The notes beneath the pieces were generated by a model. It ran no database searches and was not told the DNA's origin. It saw only the letters and a program-made list of their open reading frames with translations. This document shows, one piece after another, positions 36,256 to 43,370 of a DNA stretch of 64,000 nt (within the stretch, counting starts at the first letter, position 1; the number at the start of each line of letters is the position of its first letter). The DNA comes from an uncultured Collinsella sp. GTDB taxonomy: Bacteria; Actinomycetota; Coriobacteriia; Coriobacteriales; Coriobacteriaceae. Where the stretch lies: contig UQIN01000006.1 in the NCBI GenBank assembly GCA_900541035.1, positions 36,845 to 100,844 on the forward strand, read 5' to 3'. Position numbers and translations under genes: made by a program.

Positions 36256-36522
36256 ATGGAGCTCATCGCAATCCACCCCCATGCCCTCAAACACGGGCTG
36301 ACGGAGACGGATATTACATGCGCCTGGAACTCCGCTTTTGCATGGTTCAGGCGTGATCTCGAAAATGGAGGCATCGATTACGTTCTCGTTGGACTTGATG
36401 GAAGAAACCGCCTTATGGAGGTCATCGCCCGGTGGTGCCCCGACCAAGATGGCTACATCATTTTCCACGCCCTTGTTCCTCCCACACGCAAGGTACTCAG
36501 AGAAATCGGGATCGATCGATAG
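36256..36522 (+). CDS. Putative toxin, BrnT-like small protein
   Basis: The 88-residue protein begins MELIAIHPHALKHGLTETDI and contains YVLVGLDGRNRLMEVIARW and GYIIFHALVPPTRKVLREIG. The order (KHG-x-t near the start, glycine-rich central strand, late RKVLREI) recalls BrnT/RelE-fold toxins, which cleave RNA. The match is by pattern only. It is followed eight bases later by a ribbon-helix-helix gene, the usual toxin-then-antitoxin order of BrnTA. GAGAGG precedes the ATG. Confidence 0.6.
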   Translation: MELIAIHPHALKHGLTETDITCAWNSAFAWFRRDLENGGIDYVLVGLDGRNRLMEVIARWCPDQDGYIIFHALVPPTRKVLREIGIDR

Positions 36523-36530
36523 GAGGCGCC

Positions 36531-36797
36531 ATGGATGCTAAGCAGCTCGAAGAAATGATGGGATTTGCCCCTGGAGAGTTGGAGAAAGCCGCAGAAGCCT
36601 ACGAAAAAGATGAGTGGCCAAAAGGTCGCACCATCAAGTTGGGAAGACCGCCAATCTCTGATGAGCCGAGCGTCGTTTTATCGGCACGTGTGGGCGAGTC
36701 GGTTCTTGAGGCATTTGACGAGAAGGCAAAACGCCATGGGCAAACACGCACGGAGCGGCTCAGGGAACTCATAACACTTGATGCAATGATTGCCTAG
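36531..36797 (+). CDS. Putative antitoxin, ribbon-helix-helix protein
   Basis: The 88-residue protein has an acidic N-terminal half (GELEKAAEAYEKDEWPKG), likely to cover the toxin. A C-terminal ribbon-helix-helix DNA-binding domain follows (SVVLSARVGESVLEAFDEKA; then KRHGQTRTERLRELITL). AGGAGG precedes the ATG. It probably neutralises the preceding protein and represses the shared promoter at 36212-36240. Confidence 0.75.
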   Translation: MDAKQLEEMMGFAPGELEKAAEAYEKDEWPKGRTIKLGRPPISDEPSVVLSARVGESVLEAFDEKAKRHGQTRTERLRELITLDAMIA

Positions 36798-36822
36798 GCC
36801 CACTCCCCGTCGGACCCAAGCA

Positions 36823-36877
36823 TGTACGTCAGCATCCAAAGTCGACCATTTTCGACATCTTTGGATGCTGGCGTACA
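36823..36877. repeat. Family A hairpin repeat, copy 2
   Basis: TGTACGTCAGCATCCAAA pairs with TTTGGATGCTGGCGTACA, followed by CTTTTTG on the plus strand. It may end the toxin-antitoxin transcript. Confidence 0.75.
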
Positions 36878-36889
36878 GCTTTTTGCAGG

Positions 36890-36945
36890 TAGTCATTGGG
36901 GACGTTCTTAAATGACTAGTCGTTAAGGAACGTCCCCAATGACTA
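36890..36945. repeat. Family B repeat, copy 4
   Basis: TAGTCATTGGGGACGTTCTT and GAACGTCCCCAATGACTA form the palindrome with central ACTAGT. It ends 11 bases before the stop of the radical SAM gene. Confidence 0.8.
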
Positions 36946-36955
36946 GGCGATAGCC

Positions 36956-38002
36956 CTACTCCTCAATCTCTTTCCAGCACTGGGGATCGGCATCGTACAT
37001 ATCACCCGTGTAGCCGTACGTCACCGCAGGACACCCACGGCACCAACCGAAGAGCTCACACTTAGAGCATTTCTTGAACTTCTTAAAATCGCGCTTGGCT
37101 TCCATTTGTGGAGAGAAGAAGAGCTCCTCCAGCGAATTCTCGGCAACGTTACCCACCTTACTCTCCATGCGACGACACGCATAGACATCGCCCGTAGGCA
37201 GCACCGTCATATGGCCCGTACCGCAGTGGCAGCCGTCATAGATCATGCCGGGCTTGGCATCCTCAGGAATGGTGAACTTACCCTGTTCCCACAAAAGCAG
37301 CGTCCACAGGTGGTCCTTGAGCTGGAAGAACGTCTTGCAGCCCGCCGCCCGATGGAACTCCATGCGCTCTTGTGCGGCCAGCAATACATCGCGATACTCC
37401 AGCGGCTCCAGATGAAACTCGTCACGCTTTTGACCCGACGTGGGGCAGTACCGTCCAAAGGCGAACACATCGACCTCGAGGCTTGCCACCAGATCGATGA
37501 GCTGCGGCAGCTCGGCAGCATTCATGCTCGATACTGTATTCATGACGGCGACCCAGATGCCGGTGCGCTTAAGGCAACCGATGGCGCGCAAGGTCTCGGC
37601 AAACGAGCCGGGTTTACGGAAGTAGTCGTGCGTCGCCTCGAGTCCATCGAGCGAGAGCTGGTATTTACGACAACCCAGCTCTTTCATGCGAGCGCAGACC
37701 TCGTCGGTCAGATGGAACGGATTGCCCATCACGCACCACATAAAACCGCGTTCGTGCAGGAGCTCGGCAAGGCGCCAAAAATCGGGATGAAGAATGGGGT
37801 CACCGCCCGTAACGTAAATGTACGGCTGACGACCGATGCGCTCGCAGAGCGCCTGGGCCTGATCGACGACTTGGACCATCTGTTCCCACGGCATGCGCTT
37901 GAAACCGGCGCAGGCACCGTTGGCAAAGATATAGCAATGTTTGCAACGCTGGTCGCATTCATCCGTAATGTGCCACTGGAAGGCAAACGCAGGCTTTTGC
38001 AT
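36956..38002 (-). CDS. Radical SAM/SPASM peptide maturase
   Basis: The 348-residue protein has the radical SAM cluster motif CDQRCKHC (Cx3CxxC) near residue 15. It also has YVTGGDP, the strand YQLSLDGLEATHDYFRKPGS and a SPASM-type C-terminus. The last holds further cysteines (CHCGTGHMTVLPTGDVYACR, CSKCELFGWCRGCP and a final C) to bind extra 4Fe-4S clusters. Such enzymes install thioether or other links in ribosomal peptides. It is the third gene of the operon with a Cys-rich ACG-repeat peptide (38694-38906), the likely substrate. From memory, protein-family databases name an 'ACGX system' radical SAM maturase that fits. AAGGGAG precedes the ATG at 38000-38002. Confidence 0.88.
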   Translation of the reverse strand: MQKPAFAFQWHITDECDQRCKHCYIFANGACAGFKRMPWEQMVQVVDQAQALCERIGRQPYIYVTGGDPILHPDFWRLAELLHERGFMWCVMGNPFHLTDEVCARMKELGCRKYQLSLDGLEATHDYFRKPGSFAETLRAIGCLKRTGIWVAVMNTVSSMNAAELPQLIDLVASLEVDVFAFGRYCPTSGQKRDEFHLEPLEYRDVLLAAQERMEFHRAAGCKTFFQLKDHLWTLLLWEQGKFTIPEDAKPGMIYDGCHCGTGHMTVLPTGDVYACRRMESKVGNVAENSLEELFFSPQMEAKRDFKKFKKCSKCELFGWCRGCPAVTYGYTGDMYDADPQCWKEIEE

Positions 38003-38048
38003 CGTGGGACTCCCTTGGTCGATGTTAAAACTGATGACGGTATTTGGG

Positions 38049-38669
38049 CTACAGACGCGAAACGGCGCCGACGGGGCAATTCTCGGCACAGGCGCCGCAA
38101 TGCAGGCAGTGCTCGGGCTCTATGCGATAGGCGTCTCCCGGCTCGATGCACTTCTGCGGGCAGTGCTCAAGGCAGGTGCCGCAACCGATGCACGCATCGG
38201 CATCGATGCAGAATCCCTTGGCGGGCACAGACGCCGTGCCCTCGTCTAAGGTAAAGACCGCGCGCTCGATGGGATGAATTCCCAGGTTAAAGTAGTCGAG
38301 TACTATGTTCTCAACCTTAAAGATGATGTTGATCTCGCGCGTATCACCGGGATACACGTTGGCAAGATACGGCTGCTCGGCGTAAATCACGTCGCGCCAG
38401 TGAACTTGCTCGGACTCCGAGACAGGAGTGGCAACGCCGGACATGCGGATCATCTCGTTAAACCGCGTGTGAACGAGCGTTTGGACACGTCCATCGGCCA
38501 TAAGCTGACAGGCCATCTCCTTGCCACGTGCCGTGAGAAAGTAGATAGCACGGGGCTCGTAATGGACGGCGCTTACGCAGCGAATTTGCGGCGCACCACT
38601 CTCGTCCACGGTTGCCAGGGAGAGCGTCCCGGCAAGCTGCATCTTTTTGAGGCAAGTCTGAGCATCCAT
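38049..38669 (-). CDS. PNPOx-like flavoprotein fused to 2x[4Fe-4S] ferredoxin
   Basis: The 206-residue protein has an N-terminal split-barrel FMN domain (GTLSLATVDESGAPQIRCVS; YFLTARGKEMACQLMADGR). Its C-terminal ferredoxin has CIGCGTCLEHCPQKC and CLHCGACAENCPVGA. It lies 46 bases upstream of the radical SAM gene and 24 bases after the peptide gene. I infer it supplies electrons to the maturase, which needs reductive cleavage of SAM. Similar fusions also occur alone in anaerobes. Confidence 0.87.
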   Translation of the reverse strand: MDAQTCLKKMQLAGTLSLATVDESGAPQIRCVSAVHYEPRAIYFLTARGKEMACQLMADGRVQTLVHTRFNEMIRMSGVATPVSESEQVHWRDVIYAEQPYLANVYPGDTREINIIFKVENIVLDYFNLGIHPIERAVFTLDEGTASVPAKGFCIDADACIGCGTCLEHCPQKCIEPGDAYRIEPEHCLHCGACAENCPVGAVSRL

Positions 38670-38693
38670 TACGAGTCCCTTCCTAGCGATTGC

Positions 38694-38906
38694 TTACTGA
38701 GCGTCCGCAGCGCCGCAAGCGGTGCCACAGGCCGGAGCGGTCTTGGGGTCGGCGGAGCCGCAGGCAGGAGCGGCAGCCGGGTCAGCAGAGCCGCAAGCAG
38801 TACCGCAAGCAGGTGCGGTCTTGGGGTCGGCGGAGCCGCAGGCAGGCGCAGGATCGGTGGTACCGCAGGAGGCGAAAGCGGCGACGTTCTCGAGATTCTC
38901 GGACAT
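38694..38906 (-). CDS. Cys-rich ACG-repeat peptide, probable RiPP precursor
   Basis: The 70-residue peptide begins MSENLENVAAFASCG and then repeats ACGS, ACGT and ACGA units spaced by ADPKTAP- or ADPAAAP-like linkers. There are seven cysteines (14, 23, 34, 38, 49, 60, 64), each followed by Gly. A 26-residue block (PACGSADPKTAPACGTACGS onward) occurs twice in tandem. No tryptophan, lysine-rich leader or cleavage site is obvious. GAAAGGAA precedes the ATG at 38904-38906. It is the first gene of the operon with the ferredoxin fusion and radical SAM-SPASM enzyme. The mature product is unknown. Confidence 0.8.
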   Translation of the reverse strand: MSENLENVAAFASCGTTDPAPACGSADPKTAPACGTACGSADPAAAPACGSADPKTAPACGTACGAADAQ

Positions 38907-38967
38907 GGCATTTCCTTTCGGTCGAAGATGGCTGGGCGAAGCCATCCAGTTTTTGACGCTCGTTGCG

Positions 38968-39042
38968 TCTATATGCATCATGCAAAAAGCGCGCAACGAC
39001 CAAAAGAAGGCACCAATCTATTAGCCAGTTACCAAAAGGTAA
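38968..39042 (-). promoter_or_regulatory. Promoter of the RiPP operon with HxlR-type palindrome
   Basis: On the minus strand TTGCGC (38991-38996), a 17-base spacer and TATAGA (38968-38973) form a promoter 62 bases before the peptide start. Upstream, TTACC-AAAA-GGTAA (39029-39042) is a short palindrome between this promoter and the divergent hxlR-like gene, a candidate shared operator. Confidence 0.55.
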
Positions 39043-39105
39043 GTAGTAGCCACAAGCGACAGCGGCTGCAATAATGAAAGCTGTCCACACGATTGAGGAG
39101 TCTCC

Positions 39106-39438
39106 GTGCTTACCAAAGAAGAACTACCTCCCTGCCCTGTTGCCACGTGTTTTCAGCTCTTTGGCAACAAGTGGAAGATCTATATCATTCAGCAGCTCAT
39201 CAACCACCCCATGGGCTTCAACGCGCTGCACCGCGCTATTCCCGGCATTAGCCAAAAGGTGCTCTCGTCCAACCTTAAGGAAATGGATGCCGCGGGCCTC
39301 ATCACGCGCACCGTCATCCCCGAGACACCCATCCGCACCGAATACGCACTCAGCGAGCTGGGTCACAGCCTTATGCCCATCATCGATTCCCTGGTGGAAT
39401 GGGGCACCGACTATCAGCAGCTCGTGCGAAACTCCTAA
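39106..39438 (+). CDS. HxlR-family transcriptional regulator
   Basis: The 110-residue winged-helix protein is of the HxlR/MarR-like type (CPVATCFQLFGNKWKIYIIQ; GFNALHRAIPGISQKVLSSN; LKEMDAAGLITR). Cys near the start (CPVATC) is a common redox- or electrophile-sensing position in this family. GTG start at 39106 after GAGGAG. It is divergent from the RiPP operon and is its probable regulator. A terminator follows. Confidence 0.9.
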   Translation: MLTKEELPPCPVATCFQLFGNKWKIYIIQQLINHPMGFNALHRAIPGISQKVLSSNLKEMDAAGLITRTVIPETPIRTEYALSELGHSLMPIIDSLVEWGTDYQQLVRNS

Positions 39439-39462
39439 CAGCCACATACTTTTGCACATTGA

Positions 39463-39505
39463 GCGCCGTGGGGCACAAAGCTCCACGGTGCTTACCTTTT
39501 TGTGC
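39463..39505 (+). terminator. Intrinsic terminator after the HxlR gene
   Basis: GCGCCGTGGGG and CTCCACGGTGC form an 11-bp stem with two G-T pairs, followed by CTTACCTTTTTG. Confidence 0.7.
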
Positions 39506-39579
39506 CTTCTTTTTCAGATACACGCCAGGCGGCACACTACTGTCGAATGAAACCGGCTCAATCGAACAGGAGGAAGGTC

Positions 39580-40365
39580 ATGAATCAGGCCGAACGCCGC
39601 GTTTGGCTTATTAAGGCGCTCCTTGCCGAGCGCTCGGATGGGCAGCGCATTCCCATCCCTGCCAACGCCAGCGAACAGCGCGATTTGCTTCGATCCCTTA
39701 TGAACGTACGTCCGCCCGAGGCGCTTGCGGCCGAAACGCCCGACATACAAGACGCCTACTTGCAGCAACGCCTTCTTGAACGCGGCGGGGCGACCAACGC
39801 CGGCACGCTCCCCTACTGCAATCGCGTTGCCATCTGGCGCGGCGACATTACGCTGCTTAAGGCCGACGCCATCGTCAATGCCGCCAACAGCCAGATGCTC
39901 GGCTGCTTTGTGCCGGGGCATCGTTGCATCGACAATGCCATCCACACCTATGCCGGAATGCAGCTACGTTTGGCGTGCGAGGGCCTCATGTCCAAGCAAG
40001 GGCACGAGGAGCCAACCGCACGCGTCAAAGTCACGCCGGCGTTCAACCTGCCCAGCAGCTACGTTTTCCACACCGTCGGCCCTATCGTGCCCAGCCATAA
40101 GCCTGGCCCTCGTGAGGAATTGCTATTACGCCGCTGCTACACCAGCTGCTTGGAAGAAGCGACGCGTCGAGGACTCGGCACCCTCGCATTCTGCTGCATC
40201 TCTACTGGCGTGTTTGGCTATCCGCAAGATGCCGCCGCGCGCGTGGCCATCGATGCCGTGCGCCATCATCTAGACCATAACGACCCCAACCTTAAGGTGA
40301 TCTTCAATGTTTTTCTCGCGTCTGACGAGGCAATCTACCGCAGCCTTCTCCAAACAGATCGATAA
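39580..40365 (+). CDS. Macrodomain protein, ADP-ribosyl hydrolase
   Basis: The 261-residue protein has a macro domain from about residue 85 (ITLLKADAIVNAANSQMLG; then GCFVPGHRCIDNAIH). Later come FHTVGPIV and AFCCISTGVFGYPQDAA. The PGHRCIDNAIH segment and Cys/His ligands mark the SirTM-linked zinc macrodomains, which reverse mono-ADP-ribosylation. The first 80 residues form a helical extension typical of that group. It overlaps the SirTM gene by 59 bases. AGGAGGAAGG precedes the ATG at 39580. Confidence 0.88.
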   Translation: MNQAERRVWLIKALLAERSDGQRIPIPANASEQRDLLRSLMNVRPPEALAAETPDIQDAYLQQRLLERGGATNAGTLPYCNRVAIWRGDITLLKADAIVNAANSQMLGCFVPGHRCIDNAIHTYAGMQLRLACEGLMSKQGHEEPTARVKVTPAFNLPSSYVFHTVGPIVPSHKPGPREELLLRRCYTSCLEEATRRGLGTLAFCCISTGVFGYPQDAAARVAIDAVRHHLDHNDPNLKVIFNVFLASDEAIYRSLLQTDR

Positions 40366-41191
40366 ACTCCGAGCTGCACTCGATACATCTGACGCCGTGA
40401 TAATCGGTGCCGGAGCAGGACTCTCGACCGCCGCCGGTTACACCTATTCGGGCGAGCGTTTCAAGAAGCTCTTTGGCGACTTCGCCGCACGTTACGGCTT
40501 TACCGATATGTATTCCGGCGGCTTCTATCCCTATGATTCGCTCGAGGAGTACTGGGCGTTTTGGAGCCGCTACATTATGTGCAACCGATACGATCCCGTA
40601 CCGACGCCGCTCTACGAACAGCTCTTGAGCATAGTGCGCGACCGCGACTACTTTGTGTTGACCACAAACGTGGACCATTGTTTCCAGCGTGCCGGCTTTG
40701 ACAAGCAGCGGCTCTTCTACACACAGGGAGACTACGGCCTGTTCCAGTGCAGCAAACCCTGCTGCCAGGAGACATGGGACAACGAAGAGCTCGTACGCCG
40801 CATGGCCGCTGCCCAACAGGACCTGCGCATTCCGTCCGCGCTTGTGCCCCATTGCCCCCACTGTGGAGCCCCGCTTACGATGAATCTGCGCGCCGACGAT
40901 ACGTTTGTCCAGGACAAGGGTTGGTACGCTGCCGCCGATCGCTACCAGGATTTCCTGCGCCGCCACAGCAATATGCGCGTTCTGTTCTTGGAGCTTGGCG
41001 TAGGCGGCAACACGCCCGTCATCATCAAGTACCCGTTTTGGCAGATGACGGCCAAAAACGAGCGCGCCACGTACGCGTGCGTCAACCTTGGCGAGGCAGT
41101 TGCTCCGGCAGAAATCGCCAATCGCAGCATTCTGATCGACGCCGGCGCCGAGCGCGTAATAGAAGCACTTGCCGTTCAAGCCGTCAGATAG
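40307..41191 (+). CDS. SirTM-class sirtuin (protein ADP-ribosyltransferase)
   Basis: The 294-residue sirtuin has the NAD loop GAGAGLSTAAGYTYSGERF. Then come LTTNVDHCFQRAGF, QGDYGLFQC, a zinc site (CSKPCC; CPHCGAPL) and a late ELGVGGNTPVIIKYPFW. Class M sirtuins (SirTM) transfer ADP-ribose to a protein rather than deacetylate; the known target is a lipoylated GcvH-L. The overlapping macrodomain gene is the reversing partner. GcvH-L and LplA2, usually linked, are not in the window. Start at 40307 lies within the macrodomain gene. Confidence 0.88.
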   Translation: MFFSRLTRQSTAAFSKQIDKLRAALDTSDAVIIGAGAGLSTAAGYTYSGERFKKLFGDFAARYGFTDMYSGGFYPYDSLEEYWAFWSRYIMCNRYDPVPTPLYEQLLSIVRDRDYFVLTTNVDHCFQRAGFDKQRLFYTQGDYGLFQCSKPCCQETWDNEELVRRMAAAQQDLRIPSALVPHCPHCGAPLTMNLRADDTFVQDKGWYAAADRYQDFLRRHSNMRVLFLELGVGGNTPVIIKYPFWQMTAKNERATYACVNLGEAVAPAEIANRSILIDAGAERVIEALAVQAVR

Positions 41192-41215
41192 CGGAGGCGA
41201 TACCGCCTTCAAACA

Positions 41216-41270
41216 TGTACGTCAGCATCCAAAAACGACATTTTTTGACATCTTTGGATGCTGACGTACA
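41216..41270. repeat. Family A hairpin repeat, copy 3
   Basis: TGTACGTCAGCATCCAAA pairs exactly with TTTGGATGCTGACGTACA, then ACTTTTTGG follows. It may end the macrodomain-SirTM transcript. Confidence 0.8.
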
Positions 41271-41279
41271 ACTTTTTGG

Positions 41280-41335
41280 TAGTCATTGGGGACGTTCTTG
41301 AATGACTAGTCGTTAAAGAACGTCCCCAATGACTA
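41280..41335. repeat. Family B repeat, copy 5
   Basis: This is the same palindrome as the other family B copies. It ends one base before the stop codon of the dihydrouridine synthase gene, so it forms that gene's 3' end. Confidence 0.8.
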
Positions 41336-41336
41336 G

Positions 41337-42290
41337 CTAGCCTTGGAAGCGGGCTGCGGGTGCGAGCGGTTGCTCGCGAAAGACGCGGTCGACGGCGGCG
41401 CGGTATTCGTCGACCTTTTTGGTCTTGCGTACGAGCTTGTGGACAGTGGCAGGATCGGCAAAGGCGCACTTGGCGTAGAACCACCACTCCTTCATGCGAA
41501 AGACCGCGTTGCCGCCAATCTCCTCTGCATACGCTGAGAACAGCGTGTCGTGGAAGCGCTGCAGTTCGGCAGCGGTGGCGGCAGGTCCGCCGTTGACCAT
41601 GCGTGCCAGCGCAGGGTTCGCGAGCAGGCCACGCCCCAACATCACATGGCGCGTGCCGGGATAGGCCTCCACCAGCGCGTCCATGTCCTCAAGATCAAAA
41701 ATGTCGCCGTTATAGGCCACCGGGAACGGCGCGCGCTCCAACGTCTCGCCGTAAAACGCTTTGCGCGGCGAACCCGCATAGCGGTCCTTTTGCACGCGCG
41801 GATGCACGATCAGCTCCGCCAGCGGCATACGGCAGTAAAGGTCGAGCACGCGCTCGTACTCCGCGTCATCCTCGAGCCCCAGCCTGGTCTTAACGGACAC
41901 CGGCAACGGCGAGCGTTCGCACACGTTGCTCAGGAACACCTCGAGCTCATCCAAGTTACGCAAGAAGCCCGAACCCTTGCCCTTGGCAACAACCGTCCCA
42001 GAAGGACACCCCAGGTTGAGGTTGACTTCGCGATAGCCCATGTCGGCGAGCACCTGTGCCGCCCACACAAACTCGTCCGCATTCTTGGACATAAGCTGAG
42101 GGATGACATTGAGCCCCTGGTTGTTGGCCGGATCGACTTCCTTAAACGCCTTGCCGCCAAAGCGGTTGCCCACCCGCGGCGGCGGCAAAAACGGCGTGTA
42201 GCAACAGTCGAGCGCGCCAAAGCACTCCGCATGCACGCGACGGAACACATGCCCGGTAATTCCCTCCATGGGGGCCAGCGAAAGGATCAT
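41337..42290 (-). CDS. tRNA-dihydrouridine synthase
   Basis: The 317-residue FMN enzyme shows SLAPMEGITGHVFRR at the start and VNLNLGCPSGTVVAKGKGSG (active Cys in LGCP). It also has SVKTRLG, ELIVHPR and VAYNGDIF. These mark the Dus family, which reduces uridine in tRNA to dihydrouridine; the subclass (DusB/DusC-like) is uncertain. It lies 48 bases downstream of the LysR gene on the same strand, with a family C palindrome between. Confidence 0.9.
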   Translation of the reverse strand: MILSLAPMEGITGHVFRRVHAECFGALDCCYTPFLPPPRVGNRFGGKAFKEVDPANNQGLNVIPQLMSKNADEFVWAAQVLADMGYREVNLNLGCPSGTVVAKGKGSGFLRNLDELEVFLSNVCERSPLPVSVKTRLGLEDDAEYERVLDLYCRMPLAELIVHPRVQKDRYAGSPRKAFYGETLERAPFPVAYNGDIFDLEDMDALVEAYPGTRHVMLGRGLLANPALARMVNGGPAATAAELQRFHDTLFSAYAEEIGGNAVFRMKEWWFYAKCAFADPATVHKLVRKTKKVDEYRAAVDRVFREQPLAPAARFQG

Positions 42291-42314
42291 CTACTCTTCT
42301 CTCATATCAACGGA

Positions 42315-42343
42315 TGTGACAAAGGGGCTGTCCCTTTGTCACA
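42315..42343. repeat. 29-bp palindromic repeat, family C copy 3
   Basis: TGTGACAAAGGGG and TCCCTTTGTCACA form the unit. The TGA stop of the LysR gene (complement of 42339-42341) lies inside it, with the final ATG-TGA codons coming from the repeat as at 3923. Confidence 0.8.
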
Positions 42344-43220
42344 TCCCATTCAAACGGTTCAGGAACTCTTCGCAGGCGCGGGAGCGAAGGCGATATTTTT
42401 TCCACACCAAAAACGAGGCGATGGTAAGCGGCGGCTCAAATGGGATAAACCGAAGGTCGCTGCTTTCGTCCACCTGCAGCAGACTGCCAATGCCAACGGC
42501 GCACGCAGTACCCGAGCGCACCAGATGCGATGCGTTGCCGATCAAGTCGAAATGCCCCACAACGTTGAGGTCATCGATGGTAAGGGCACCGCCTGACCAC
42601 GCCGCCAAATCCAGCGCTCGATTCGACGTGCGCGAGCTCAGCAGCAACGGCATCTGCGCAACGTCCGCAGGCGTCAGCACGTCCAAGTCGCCCCAGGGGC
42701 CACTCGCCGCGACAACCACACCGGCTCGATCCACCTTGGGCATACGAATCCACTCGTATTTCTCGACGTTAACGGGCTCCAACAGCAGGGCAAAGTCGAG
42801 CAGACCGCGCTCCAGGCGCTCCTCCACCGCGTCGGCATTGCCAGTGTAAAGCTCAATCGTCACGCCGGGATGGTCTCGATGCAGCTTCGCAAAAGTGTCG
42901 AGCACCAGCCGCATCGACCTGGCCTCGCCAGCGCCAATGCGGATATTGCCCGCAATGCCAAGCTCCCGATCTGCCAGCTCCGACTCGGTCTGCTCAACCA
43001 GCGAGACAATCTCCTCGGCACGTTGGCGCAGGCGCATCCCGTCGCTTGTAAGCACGCACGACCGATTGGTACGCTCAAACAGCTCGACGCCCAGCTCGCG
43101 CTCAAGATCAGCAATCTGGCGCGATAGCGTGGGCTGTGTCACATGCAGCACGTTTGCCGCCTCGGTCATGTTTTCCTCGCGTGCCACAGCAAGAAAATAA
43201 CGCAGCGTTCGCAGCTCCAT
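42339..43220 (-). CDS. LysR-family regulator of the redox operon
   Basis: The 293-residue protein has a winged helix (TEAANVLHVTQPTLSRQIAD) and a LysR effector domain from about residue 90. It is divergent from the six-gene redox operon at 43371-46825, its likely target. An ATACG-N5-CGTAT palindrome between them fits a LysR T-N11-A box. AAGGAG precedes the ATG at 43218-43220. The stop codon is inside a family C repeat. Confidence 0.88.
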   Translation of the reverse strand: MELRTLRYFLAVAREENMTEAANVLHVTQPTLSRQIADLERELGVELFERTNRSCVLTSDGMRLRQRAEEIVSLVEQTESELADRELGIAGNIRIGAGEARSMRLVLDTFAKLHRDHPGVTIELYTGNADAVEERLERGLLDFALLLEPVNVEKYEWIRMPKVDRAGVVVAASGPWGDLDVLTPADVAQMPLLLSSRTSNRALDLAAWSGGALTIDDLNVVGHFDLIGNASHLVRSGTACAVGIGSLLQVDESSDLRFIPFEPPLTIASFLVWKKYRLRSRACEEFLNRLNGM

Positions 43221-43272
43221 GTTTGCTCCTTCGCGGGCAGCAGAGAACCTCATTCAGTCCATTTCGTTTCCC

Positions 43273-43287
43273 ATACGTATTCCGTAT
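43273..43287. promoter_or_regulatory. Candidate LysR binding site
   Basis: ATACG-TATTC-CGTAT is a 15-bp interrupted palindrome in the 150-base divergent gap. A -10-like TATACAT lies at 43311-43317, reading toward the aldo-keto reductase genes. Confidence 0.5.
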
Positions 43288-43370
43288 ATCTAGCTAGTCG
43301 CTATAGGCAATATACATTAAAAAATGCCAGAAGTATCTTTACGGAAGAGCACCATCGAGAAAGGGCACAC

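Noticed and set aside
38782..39090. Hydrophobic minus-strand frame upstream of the Cys-rich peptide
   Set aside because: Its GTG lacks a ribosome site, it spans the divergent promoter region, and it runs through the peptide gene in another frame. The helix-like stretch is probably chance.
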